In this document: positions 18,305 to 28,300 of the stretch, piece after piece
How the letters are laid out: the number at the start of each line of letters is the position of its first letter
Position numbering within the stretch: the first letter of the stretch is position 1
NCBI RefSeq assembly: GCF_017355525.1
Contig: NZ_CP067395.1
Span: 1,612,001-1,676,000 of the forward strand
Source: Lysobacter enzymogenes
GTDB lineage: Bacteria > Pseudomonadota > Gammaproteobacteria > Xanthomonadales > Xanthomonadaceae
Direction of reading: 5' to 3'
Length of the DNA stretch: 64,000 nucleotides
The notes under the pieces: generated by a model
What the model was told of the DNA's origin: nothing
Seen by the model: only the letters and a program-made list of their open reading frames with translations
Database searches by the model: none
Program-made: the position numbers and the translations under genes

Positions 18305-21300
18305 GCGACGCCCTCGCCCGCGCCCTGGCCCTGTTCGACGCCTACGTCGACCTGCCCGCGGCCGAGCGCACGCGCAAGCTGGCGGCGCTGGCGGCGAGCG
18401 ACCCGGCGCTGCACGCCGCGCTGCGCGACCTGCTGGATTCCGATCTCGACGAAGACGCCGGCGTGCTCGACCGCTCGCCGGCGCAGATCGTCGCCGCCCA
18501 CCAGCCCCGCGGCGACGACGGCGCCGGCGACGGCGCGCGCAGCGACGGGGCGGCCGGGCGCGACGCCGAGGAGGACGAGCGCGACGACCGCCGCGTCGGC
18601 GAGCGCCTCGGCGTCTGGCGCCTGGACCGCATCCTCGGCCGCGGCGGCATGGGCACGGTCTACGCGGCCCATCGCGACGACGGCCAGTACCAGCAGCAGG
18701 TCGCGCTCAAGTGCATCCGCAGCGAGCTGGATTCGCCGGAACTGGTCGCCGCGTTCCGCGCGGAACGCAACCTGCTCGCGCGCCTGGACCATCCCGGCAT
18801 CGCCGGCGTGGTCGACGGCGGCATCGACGGCGACGGCCGGCCCTGGTTCGCGTTGCGGCGGGTCGAAGGCGAGCCGATCGACGCCTGGTGCGACCGCCGC
18901 GGGCTCGACGTCGGCGCGCGCGCCGAGCTGCTGGCGCAGGCCTGCGACGCGCTCGCCTATGCGCATGCGCAAGGCATCCTGCATCGCGACATCAAGCCGT
19001 CGAACCTGCTGGTGACCGCCGACGGCCGCGTGCAGTTGCTCGACTTCGGCATCTCCACCCGCTTCGGCGGCGACGCCGACGCCGGCGCGCACCTGGCGAT
19101 CACCCCCGACTACGCCGCGCCGGAAGCGCGCCAGCACGGCATCCAGGGCCCGGCCACCGACCTGTACATGCTCGGCGTGCTCAGCTACCGGCTGCTGTGC
19201 GGGCAATGGCCGACCCGGCTGCACGGCCTGCGCGAGCTGCTGCCGATCGCCGTCGGCAACGCGCCCGAGCCGATGGACCGGCTGCTCGACGACGCCGACG
19301 ACGAGCTCGCCCGCCGCCGCGGCCTGGCCGACGTCGCCGCGCTGCAACGCACGCTCGGCGGCGACCTCGCCGCGGTCGCGCTCAAGGCGGTCGCGCACAA
19401 GCCGCAGGACCGCTACCCCAGCGTCGCCGAGTTCGCCCGCGACCTGCGCGCCTGGCGCGAACACCGGCCGGTCGGCGCGCGCCGCGCCGGCTGGCGCGAA
19501 CGCCTCGGCAAATGGCGGCGGCGCAACCGCGCCGCGGCGACGCTGTTCGTCTCGCTGGCGCTGGTGGTGGCCGCCGGCCTCGCCGCGATCGGCTGGCAGC
19601 ACCAGCGCGCCCAGCGCGAAGCGCGCGCCAGCCAGGCGGTCGGCCGCCTGTTCGCCAGCACCCTGGGCAGCGCCACCCAGAGCGGCCTGGGCAGCGCGCC
19701 GTTCTCCTCGCGCGCGCTGCTGGAACGCACCGAACGCGAGCTGCGGGCGATGCGCCTGGACGACCAGCCCGACCTGAAGGCGCGCAGCCTCGGCACCCTC
19801 GCGCGCAGCTACGCGCTGATGGGCGACTACCGGCGCGCCGAAGCGCTGGTCGCCGAAGCCCAGCGCACCCTCGGCGCCGGCGACGACCGCGACGGTTTCC
19901 TCGCCTCGACCCGGCTGTCCCTGCTGATCGCCCAGGCGCGCTACGCCGAGGCCTTGCAGCTGGCGCGCGCGCAGCTCGACGGGCTCGACGGACGCGGCGA
20001 CGAAGTCGCGCGCACCTCGCGCGTCACCATCGGCGCGCAGATGGCGCTGGCGCAGTGGTATCTGGGCCGTCCGCTGGACGCGCTGGCCGCCGCCGACCGC
20101 GTGGTCGCCGAAGCCGAGCGACTCGGCCGCGGCCACGAGGAACTGCTGGCGCAGGCGCTGATCCGCCGCGCCGGCCTGCGCTACCGGCTGATGCGCGCCG
20201 CGCCGGCGGAAGCCGACGTGCGCCGCGCCATCGCCCTGGTCCGGCCGCTCAATCCGGTGCTGGCCGACGATGCGCTGGAAGTGCTGATGCGGATCGTGCA
20301 GCTGCAACCGAACCTCGACGCGCGCGAGCTGGCGCGCGAGCTGGTGCGCAACCGCACCCGCACGCTCGGCGCCGCGCATCCCAAGACCGCCTACGCCAAG
20401 CTGCGGCTGAGCGTGTTTCCCGATTCGGGCCTGTCCAAAAGCGAGATCGCCGCGGCGCTGACGACGATGCGCGAGGTCTACGGGCCGGACAATCCCCAGT
20501 ACGCCTCGGCCCTGGCCAGCAGCGCCTGGGCGATCGCGCGCGACCGCGACGACGGGCTCGAACTGCAGCGCAGCGCGGTGCGCGTACTCGACCGGCACCT
20601 GCCGCCGGGCAGCGAAATGCGCGGCGCGGCGCGCTACAACCTCGCGCTGGCCTTGCTCTACGGGGCCGACGCGGCGGACGCGCGGGAGGTCGAGGAAGGC
20701 CTGGCCGCATTGCGCGAAAGCATCGCCGAAGAAGTGCGCGCCGGCCTGCCGGCGACGACCGAGCGCGCTTTGCTGGTCCAGTACCTGCTCGACCGCGGCG
20801 GCCCCGCGCAGTGGCCCGAGGCCGAACGCACGCTCGCCGATCTGCGCGCGGAAACCGTCGCCCTGTTCGGCGCCGGCAACTACCGGTTGCAGGACATCGA
20901 TTACTTCCAGGCCAAGCTGAGCTTCCGCCAGGGCCGCGGCGCGCCCGCCGACGCCGGCTTCGCCCGCCTGATCGAGCGCGACCGCGCCTTCATCGACGCC
21001 GGCGGCGCCGGCCAGGGCGCGCTGACCGACTTCCAGACCCGCAGCCTGTACCTGACCCGGGCGCTGCTCTACCGCGCCGTGTACGCGCTGCGGACCTGCC
21101 GCGCGGCGCAGGCGCAGGCGTTCGCGGCGCAGGCGGTGCAGCTGAGTTCGAGCGCGCCGCTGATCGCGGCGCAGGAACGCCTGGTGGTGCGCGCCTACCT
21201 CGACGGGGTACGCCGCCGGCGACTGCCCGCCGTCGGCCACGACCTGCTCAGCGCGGCCGAGCGCGAGCGCATCGACCTCGACGTGCGCCGCTGCGGCGAC

Positions 21301-21312
21301 GAGCGTGGGTGA
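18301..21312 (+). CDS. Membrane Ser/Thr protein kinase with TPR-like C-terminus (2)
   Basis: A 1,003-residue paralogue of the preceding kinase, alike over its whole length. Kinase domain about 102-390: GRGGMGTV (113-120), K137, HRDIKPSN (228-235), DFG (248-250) and TPDYAAPE. The transmembrane helix is at about 412-432, followed by a long TPR-like domain (LARSYALMGDYRRAEALVAEAQ) predicted to be periplasmic. The ATG at 18301 overlaps the previous stop (ATGA), so the pair is co-translated. The two sensor domains differ much more than the kinase domains, which suggests tandem duplication with the sensors diverging. The partner is probably the upstream sigma factor. Confidence 0.93.
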   Translation: MSDALARALALFDAYVDLPAAERTRKLAALAASDPALHAALRDLLDSDLDEDAGVLDRSPAQIVAAHQPRGDDGAGDGARSDGAAGRDAEEDERDDRRVGERLGVWRLDRILGRGGMGTVYAAHRDDGQYQQQVALKCIRSELDSPELVAAFRAERNLLARLDHPGIAGVVDGGIDGDGRPWFALRRVEGEPIDAWCDRRGLDVGARAELLAQACDALAYAHAQGILHRDIKPSNLLVTADGRVQLLDFGISTRFGGDADAGAHLAITPDYAAPEARQHGIQGPATDLYMLGVLSYRLLCGQWPTRLHGLRELLPIAVGNAPEPMDRLLDDADDELARRRGLADVAALQRTLGGDLAAVALKAVAHKPQDRYPSVAEFARDLRAWREHRPVGARRAGWRERLGKWRRRNRAAATLFVSLALVVAAGLAAIGWQHQRAQREARASQAVGRLFASTLGSATQSGLGSAPFSSRALLERTERELRAMRLDDQPDLKARSLGTLARSYALMGDYRRAEALVAEAQRTLGAGDDRDGFLASTRLSLLIAQARYAEALQLARAQLDGLDGRGDEVARTSRVTIGAQMALAQWYLGRPLDALAAADRVVAEAERLGRGHEELLAQALIRRAGLRYRLMRAAPAEADVRRAIALVRPLNPVLADDALEVLMRIVQLQPNLDARELARELVRNRTRTLGAAHPKTAYAKLRLSVFPDSGLSKSEIAAALTTMREVYGPDNPQYASALASSAWAIARDRDDGLELQRSAVRVLDRHLPPGSEMRGAARYNLALALLYGADAADAREVEEGLAALRESIAEEVRAGLPATTERALLVQYLLDRGGPAQWPEAERTLADLRAETVALFGAGNYRLQDIDYFQAKLSFRQGRGAPADAGFARLIERDRAFIDAGGAGQGALTDFQTRSLYLTRALLYRAVYALRTCRAAQAQAFAAQAVQLSSSAPLIAAQERLVVRAYLDGVRRRRLPAVGHDLLSAAERERIDLDVRRCGDERG

Positions 21313-21451
21313 CGGCGCCGGCGGCGCAGCGGCGACACATGCCGAAAGTCACTGTGCAAGCGCTGCACGAGCGCACAGGATGGTCGGCCGTAACGCCCTG
21401 CCCGCGCGGCCCGTCCGCCGCGCCCGCCCTGGCCACCCGGAGACCCCTGCA

Positions 21452-23311
21452 ATGCGATCCAGCCTGCGCCTGCTGTCCCTGTCCGCCTGCGTCGCCGCCG
21501 CGCTGATCGCCGGCTGCAAGTCCGAAACCGCCCCGCCCGCCGCCGACGCGGCCGCCGCGCCGGCCGCCGCCAAGCCCGCCGCCGGCGCCGAGTGGAACGC
21601 CGCCGTCGACGGCTTCCTGCAGGGCTATTTCGAACGCAACCCGGTCGCCGCCGCCGGCGCCGGCAAGCACGAGTTCGACGGCAAGCTGCCGGACTACTCG
21701 CCGCAGGCCTTGCAGGGCAACATCCAGTGGCTGCACCAGCAGCGCGACGCGGTGGCCGCGTTCGGCGACGACCGCCTCGACGCCGGCCAGCGCTTCCAGC
21801 GCGACTACGTGCTGGCGACCATCGACGGCCAGCTGTTCTGGCTGGAAGACTCCGGCTTCGCGACCAAGAACCCGGCCTTCTACCTCGGCGACCTGTCGCC
21901 GAGCATGTACCTGACCCGCCCCTACGCGCCGCTGGAACAGCGCATGGCCGCGTTCGCCGCGTACCAGGAAGCGCTGCCCAAGGCCGCCGAGCAGATCCGC
22001 GCCAACCTCAAGGGCCCGCTGCCGGCGACCTACATCGACCTGGGCGTGATGGGCTTCGGCGGCATGGCCCAGTTCTTCAAGACCGACGTGCCCGCCGCGT
22101 TCGCCGAGGTCAAGGACGAGGCGCTGCAAAAGCGCTTCGCCGCGTCCAACGCCAAGGCCATCGAAGCCATGCAGGGCCTGGCCGATCACCTGAGCCAGCA
22201 GAAGGCGCAGGCGACCCAGGACTTCGCCCTGGGCGCGGACAAGTACGCGCGCATGCTCAAGGCCACCGAGGGCGTCGATCTGCCGCTGGACCAGCTCAAG
22301 GCCGTCGGCGAAGCCGATCTGGCGCGCAATCTGGCCGCGCTCAAGAGCGCCTGCGAGGCCTACGCCAAGGGCCAGACGCTGCAGGCCTGCGTCGACAAGG
22401 CCGGCGCCGACAAGCCGGTCGGCGGCGCGGTCGAAGGCGCGCGCGCGCAGCTCGCGGGGCTGCGCCAGTTCGTGGTCGACAAGGACCTGGTCAGCATCCC
22501 CGGCACCGAGCAGGCCAAGGTCGAGGAAGCGCCGCCGTTCAACCGCAACAACTTCGCCTACATCGAGATTCCGGGGCCGTACGAGAAGAACCTGCCCTCG
22601 GTCTACTACATCGCCCCGCCCGATCCGAAGTGGCCCAAGGCCGAACAGGACGCGTACGTGCCGGGCAAGGCCGACCTGCTGTTCACCTCCGCGCACGAAG
22701 TCTGGCCGGGGCATTTCCTGCACTTCCTGCACGCCAACCGCTCGCAGTGGAAGTTCGCCCAGTTGTTCGTCGGCTACGCCTACACCGAAGGCTGGGCGCA
22801 CTACACCGAGGAGATGATGTTCGACGCCGGCCTCGACGGCGCCACCCCGGAGATCCACATCGGCCAGCTCACCAACGCGCTGCTGCGCGACGTGCGCTAT
22901 CTCTCGGCGATCGGCCTGCACACCGGCGGCATGACCGTGGCCCAGTCCGAGCAGATGTTCAAGGACAAGGCCTTCCAGGACCCCGGCAACGCCCGCCAGC
23001 AGGCCGCGCGCGGCACCTACGACCCGGCCTACCTCAACTACACCCTCGGCAAGCTGATGATCATGCAGCTGCGCGAGGACTGGACCGCGAGCCACGGCGG
23101 CCGCGCGGGCTGGAAGGCCTTCCACGACCAGTTCCTGAGCTACGGCGGCCCGCCGGTGCCGCTGGTGCGCGCGCAGATGATGGGCGGCAAGGCCGAGACC
23201 AAGCTGTGGAGCGCGCCGGCTGCGGGCGCGCCCGCTGCGGCGGCGCCGGCCGATGCCGGCGCTGCGGCCACCGCGCCGCCGGCCGCAGGCAAGGACGGCG
23301 CCGCGAAGTAA
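21452..23311 (+). CDS. DUF885 family lipoprotein, putative zinc peptidase
   Basis: A 619-residue exported protein. A signal peptide ends in the lipobox LIAGC, with lipidation expected at Cys22. An Ala/Pro linker follows (to about residue 45), then the DUF885 domain. The metallopeptidase-like motif SAHEVWPGHFLHFLH has the HExxxxH pattern, and a downstream glutamate in YTEGWAHYTEEMM is a likely third ligand. Substrates are unknown; the family is annotated as carboxypeptidase-like. ATG 21452 is chosen because it gives a proper signal peptide; the frame is open 49 codons further upstream without one. It follows the kinases by 139 bp on the same strand and ends in a strong terminator. Confidence 0.9.
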   Translation: MRSSLRLLSLSACVAAALIAGCKSETAPPAADAAAAPAAAKPAAGAEWNAAVDGFLQGYFERNPVAAAGAGKHEFDGKLPDYSPQALQGNIQWLHQQRDAVAAFGDDRLDAGQRFQRDYVLATIDGQLFWLEDSGFATKNPAFYLGDLSPSMYLTRPYAPLEQRMAAFAAYQEALPKAAEQIRANLKGPLPATYIDLGVMGFGGMAQFFKTDVPAAFAEVKDEALQKRFAASNAKAIEAMQGLADHLSQQKAQATQDFALGADKYARMLKATEGVDLPLDQLKAVGEADLARNLAALKSACEAYAKGQTLQACVDKAGADKPVGGAVEGARAQLAGLRQFVVDKDLVSIPGTEQAKVEEAPPFNRNNFAYIEIPGPYEKNLPSVYYIAPPDPKWPKAEQDAYVPGKADLLFTSAHEVWPGHFLHFLHANRSQWKFAQLFVGYAYTEGWAHYTEEMMFDAGLDGATPEIHIGQLTNALLRDVRYLSAIGLHTGGMTVAQSEQMFKDKAFQDPGNARQQAARGTYDPAYLNYTLGKLMIMQLREDWTASHGGRAGWKAFHDQFLSYGGPPVPLVRAQMMGGKAETKLWSAPAAGAPAAAAPADAGAAATAPPAAGKDGAAK

Positions 23312-23360
23312 GCGCGCCGCGCAACGAATTCGATTTGGCGAGATCTTTCGCTTGGAACAC

Positions 23361-23386
23361 GGGGCCGTTCGCGGCCCCGCTTTTTT
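23361..23386 (+). terminator. Intrinsic terminator after DUF885 gene
   Basis: A GGGGCCG stem (23361-23367), TTCG loop and CGGCCCC stem (23372-23378) are followed by GC and six T residues. It is 50 bp after the DUF885 stop. On the other strand there is no T-run, so it does not serve the convergent fhaC gene. Confidence 0.9.
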
Positions 23387-23437
23387 ATCCCCGGCGGGCA
23401 CGGGGCGCGGCGCCGGTCCGCGACCGCGAACGGCGGA

Positions 23438-25207
23438 TCAGAACCCCGCCAGCAGGCTGAAGCCGAAGGTCACGTCCGCGGTCGGGTAACCGCGCGGGCG
23501 GACGATCGGCGCGCCCATGAACACGTCGTAGTTCAAGCGTTTCCACGCGCCGCGCACGCCGAGCGCGCCGCCGGCGAGTTCGCGGCCGAGCAGGTCGGCG
23601 GCCGAACGCCCGCCGACCCGGCCGTAATCCAGCCCCAGGTACAGCTCCGCGCCGCCCTGCGGCAAGGCCCAGCCCAGGTCGTTGCGGACCAGCCAGCCGC
23701 GGTCGCCGAGCAGGCTGGTCTCGCCGTCGAAGCCGCGCACCGAATAGCGCCCGCCGATCGCGAAGCGGTCCTGCGGCGTCAGCGGCGTGCGGTTCCATTG
23801 CCCGCGCGCCAGACCGACGTAACGAAAGCCGCGCTCGCTCGCGCCGATGCGCAGCTTGAACGGCAGCGAGACGTTGACTTCGGCGCCGATCAGCTTCAGC
23901 CGCGAGGTGCCCTCGCCGAACGGCTGCTCCGGCGCGGCGATGGCGCCGAACGCGCCGGTGCCGCGGCGGTACGACAGATTCGCCTCCACGCTGGCCTTGC
24001 CGACGAATTCCTTGTGGTTGAGGCTCAGCTCCCAGCCGCCGACGGTGCGCCGCTGCACCTGGATTTCGGTGTCGTCGACGAAGTTGTGCGAGCCGCGGCG
24101 GAACGCGCGCAGCGCCAGCGCGGTCTTGCGCATCTGGTCGCGGTACAGCAGCCGCGACAGCCGCACCTCGGCGTTGTCGCTTTCGCCGGAATACTCGTAG
24201 GTCTGGTTGAGCCCGGCCACGGTCTGGCGATAGCCGCTGCGCGAACCGGTCAGGCTCAGCGCCCAATAGCCGTACGGCAGCGAGTAGTGCGCGGTGCGGC
24301 TGTCGGTGCCCTTGTCGGCGCCGCGAAACAGCGGGCTGGCGAGGGAATGGTTGTAGCTGACGTACAACAGGTCGTTGAGCCCGAACGGGTTGTCCAGCGA
24401 CGCGGTGATCCCGCCCTGGTTGCGCCCGGTCGAATCGGTGCCGCTGTCGTCGGCGCTCAGCGTCAGCCGCCACTTCTTCGCCTGCACGTACTGCACGACC
24501 AGATCGCTGTCGCCGGGCCTGGCGTCGGCGGCGGCGGACGGTTCGATGCGGATGTCGGCATCGGCGGTCTGCGCGCGCTTGAGGTTCTCCAGCCCCTGCT
24601 CGATGTCGCGCAGGTTCAGCAGGTCGCCGGGACGCGCGGGAATCGCGCTGCGCAACAGCGCATCGGCGCCGAGCAAGGGCACGTTCGACCCGTCCTTGAG
24701 CCGGATCGCGGCGATCCGGCCGGGGACGACGGTCAAGGTCAATCGCCCCGACGCCAGGTCCTGCGGCGCGGCCAGGATCCGCGTGGTCACCCAGCCGCGC
24801 TCGATCGCGCGTTGCTGCGCGCGTTCGAGCAGGGTGTTGATCCCGGCCGTGCCGAGGCAGCGGCCGATCGGCGAGTCGTCGCGGTCGGGCCCGGACAGGT
24901 CGGCGACCGCCCATTGGAAGCGTTGCGCCTGCTCGCCGGTCAAGACGATGCGGTCGATGCGGAAGCACGGCGATTCGTTGTCGGCGATGCGCTGCGCCGG
25001 CGCCGCCGGCGTCGGCAGGCGTTCGTCGACGCTGCGTTCGTTCTGCTCGCGCAGGGCGCGTTCGCGTTCTTGCTGGCGTTGTTGCTCGATGATGGGTTGC
25101 GGGGTGGTGGCGGTCTGGGCCCAGGCCCAGCCGGGCGCGGCGACGGCGCAGACGCTCAACGCGGCGCACGCGGCCGCGCGCGCCGCGATGCGATCGGATG
25201 TGTTCAA
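23438..25207 (-). CDS. fhaC: Two-partner secretion outer-membrane transporter (ShlB/FhaC/HecB family)
   Basis: A 589-residue TpsB transporter. A signal peptide (about 1-30, cut after AWA) is followed by a helix-forming Gln/Arg/Glu-rich stretch, then POTRA domains (about 75-230, including FRIDRIVLTGEQ). A 16-strand beta-barrel follows from about residue 235. The barrel carries GRYSVRGFDGETSLLGDRG (the VRGY-type tip motif of extracellular loop 6). The chain ends in Phe, typical of BAM substrates. It exports the exoprotein encoded 104 bp upstream. In many TPS loci tpsB precedes tpsA; here the order is tpsA then tpsB. No third gene follows before the convergent DUF885 gene. Confidence 0.93.
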   Translation of the reverse strand: MNTSDRIAARAAACAALSVCAVAAPGWAWAQTATTPQPIIEQQRQQERERALREQNERSVDERLPTPAAPAQRIADNESPCFRIDRIVLTGEQAQRFQWAVADLSGPDRDDSPIGRCLGTAGINTLLERAQQRAIERGWVTTRILAAPQDLASGRLTLTVVPGRIAAIRLKDGSNVPLLGADALLRSAIPARPGDLLNLRDIEQGLENLKRAQTADADIRIEPSAAADARPGDSDLVVQYVQAKKWRLTLSADDSGTDSTGRNQGGITASLDNPFGLNDLLYVSYNHSLASPLFRGADKGTDSRTAHYSLPYGYWALSLTGSRSGYRQTVAGLNQTYEYSGESDNAEVRLSRLLYRDQMRKTALALRAFRRGSHNFVDDTEIQVQRRTVGGWELSLNHKEFVGKASVEANLSYRRGTGAFGAIAAPEQPFGEGTSRLKLIGAEVNVSLPFKLRIGASERGFRYVGLARGQWNRTPLTPQDRFAIGGRYSVRGFDGETSLLGDRGWLVRNDLGWALPQGGAELYLGLDYGRVGGRSAADLLGRELAGGALGVRGAWKRLNYDVFMGAPIVRPRGYPTADVTFGFSLLAGF

Positions 25208-25311
25208 AGTACTTCCCCTGAAAAAGGTGGTTCAAATCGGCGGGCGTCGGTGGACGCCGCCGCAAACGGCCGCAGGGCGCCGCGTCGTCGCGGCGCCGTG
25301 CGGATCGCGCC

Positions 25312-28300
25312 TCAGTTCTTGGACGGCGGCGGCGGCAGCGGCGGCGCGGTGCCCGGCCTCGGCGTGCCCTTGGGGACCGGGAACGGCGTCACCATCACTG
25401 TCGGCCGCGCCGTTTGCCCCTGCTTCGGCACCGCGACTTCGACCACATAGGCCTTGATCGTGTAGCCCTGCTGGAGCAGATCGTTCAAGCCTTGCGCATA
25501 GGCCTGGTCGGCGGCGCTGATCGGCTGGCCCTTGATCTTTCCGGTCGCCGCCTCGGTGATCCAGTCGCGCATCCGCGTCGGCAGATCGCCGACCCGCTGA
25601 CGGTTGTCGGTGTCGGTGGTCTTGATCTCGAAGCCGCTGATGATCTTCTTGGCCGTGTCGATCTGGCCGCCGATGTAGTCGGGGCCGTTGCCGCGGCCGT
25701 TCATCAGCGAACGTCCGCCGGGCGACAACTGCTGGACGATCTCGGTGCCCAGACCGTTGGGCCCGTCGCCCCACGCGCCCAGGCGCACGCCGGCGTTTTG
25801 CCCGCTGATGCGCTGACCCTGCTCGGGCATGACGAACACGCTCGGCCCTTCGATGTCGGCCAAGGTCATCTGCCGCACTTGCCGCGCCACCTGCTGCTTC
25901 TGCAGGTCGTAGACGTTCGGCAGATCGCCGTCGCCGACGATCGGCGAGGGTTCTTGCGGCGTACGCGCGGGCGCCGGCGTCCGCGTCGACGGCCGCAGCC
26001 CGCCGACCGCGCGCACCGCGAGCGGCACGCCCGCGCTGATCGCCGACAGCGCCCAGTAGCGGGCGACGCGGTCGTCGAGCGCTTGCTTCACCGCTTCATC
26101 GCAAGCGCCGCCGCTCATGCCGACGCAGTAATCGCGACGGAACTGCGCGACCTCGGTCGCCTGCTGCACGTCGGTTCCGCCGATCGCGCCGACGCCGCCG
26201 ACCGTGCCCAACTGGTGGATGTTGTTCTGCCAGCCGCGGAACACATCGGCCATGCCGCCGTAACCGAACGGAATCGCCTCGTCGATCGCGGCCGCGGTCG
26301 CGGCCTGCCCTTCCAGCGCCGCCACGCCGGCGACGTCGCCGGCGCGGATGTAGGCGCGGACCTGATCGATGTTCTGCTGCGACAACGCCATGTAGCGGCT
26401 CGCGATCGCCTTGATCTCCTCGTCGCCGCAGGCGCTGCCGCGCGCCTTGCAGGCGTCGAAGTCGCGTTTCATCTGCGCGGCCTGATCGTGCTTGAGGAAG
26501 TTCTGGCTGGTGCCGTTGCTGGCCACCGCGGCGTTGATCTCGACATCGGTGCGTCCGCCGGCGGCGGTGCCGACCGCGATCCCGAGCAGGGTCGAGCCGG
26601 TCTTCATCAACTCCTTGAACGCGACGCTGTCGCGCTTGATGCCCTGGCTTTCCAGGAACTGCGCCATCAGCGGCGCGAGTTGCTCGTTCAACGCGCCGGT
26701 GAGGAAGCCGGCCGAACCGTTGCCTTCGGCGATCTTGGCCTGGATCAACCCGGCCAGGCCGTGCAGCGCCGTCTTCTCCAGCGAGCCGTCGGCCCAGGCG
26801 GTGATCTTGCTCGGCTCCTCCTTGGCCGCCGCGGCGCGCTTGTTCTCCTGGTCCTGCAGCTCCTTGTTCAAGGCGCCGCTGATGTCGCCGATCGCGCCGG
26901 AGATCACTCCGCCGACCTTGTCGGCCAGTTCCAGCCGCTTCTGCGCTTCGGCCTGGCGCTTGGGAATCTCTGCGGCCTGCTGCAGGGTCAGGCTGTTCTT
27001 GAGCGGATCGTTCGCGGTCTTGGGATCGCGCACGGTCAGCGCGGCGACGTTGTCCGCGCTGCGCGCGTCGATCCCGGCGTCGCCGGTGCCGGTGATGGTC
27101 ACGCTGCCGGGGCTGATGACGCTCAGCGTATGGCTGCGCTGCTCGCCGTCGGCCGGCAGGCCGTTGCTGCCGGCCGCCAGGTTCGAGCGCAGATTGCGGC
27201 CGGCGTTGGCCAGGAGCTGATCGCCGAGGCCGGTGCCCTGCGCATAGGCGTTGGAGCCGGAACTGAAACTCAGGTTGACGCTGCTGCTGGACGAACTGGT
27301 CGCCTGCTGGTTCTCCAGGTCGCGGCTGGTCAGGCTGGCGGTGCTCAGCCGGTTCTTGTCCGGCGTCGCGGTGCTGACGATGGCGCCGCCGACCAGATCG
27401 GTGTTGCCGCGCACGCGGATGTCGTAGCCGCCCGAGCCCGCGGTGATGCCGCTCTGGCCGCCGGCGCTGCGGTAGCTGTGGTCGACCGATTCGCTGGAGT
27501 ACTTGGCGGTCACCGAGACGTATTCGCCGTAGCAGATCGGCGGAATGCACAGGCTCAGGTCGAGGCCTCGGCTGCTCTTGTCGCTGGCGTACTGGGTGAC
27601 GTCCTGCAGGGTCTCGATGTTGAGATCGCGGCCGACGTCCAGCTTGACGCTCTCGCCGGCCAGCTGCGCGCCGCGCAGGTTGGTGTCGCGGCCGCTCTTG
27701 ATCGACAGCGAATCGGTCGCGGTCAGGCGGGCGTTGTCGTGGACGACCTCGAAGCCGGTGGTGCGGCCGCGGCTTCCGCCCATGCTGACCTGCACGCTGA
27801 CGCCGTTCTGCGAGCCGAAGCCGACCGTGGCGCCGCCGCCGAACGAGCTGCCCGAGCTGCTGCCCAGGGTCGCCGAGGTGTTCTGCGCCGCGAACAGGTT
27901 CACGTCGCGCTTGGCGTCCAGGGCGATGTCGCGCGCCTGCAGCTTGCCGCCCTGGATGTTGATGTCGCTTTCGCGCGCGGTGACGTCGATGCGGCCGGCC
28001 TGGATTTCGGTGCCGCGCTGGGTGGTGCTGAAGGTGGCGGTGTCTTCGCGGCTGCGGCTGCGGTTTTCGCTGACGCTGACGCCGAAGGCCGCGCCGCCGG
28101 GCGAATTGCCCATCGCCGCTTCGCTGCTGCCGGCGGCCACCGCCTTGTCGATCGCCGCCTGATCGACGCCGCCGGCGATCTTCTTGCCGAGCGAATCGTC
28201 GTTGGCGAACTTGTAGGCGTCGTAGCCGGCCTTCAGCGCCGCCGCGCCCTGCTCGCGCTTGTCGGTGGCGGTGCGCGCCTTCTCCAGTTGCTTGTACAGG

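Noticed and set aside
23312..23437. A small immunity gene for FhaB between DUF885 and fhaC
   Set aside because: Only 126 bp are free and they contain a terminator; no open frame with a ribosome site is present.
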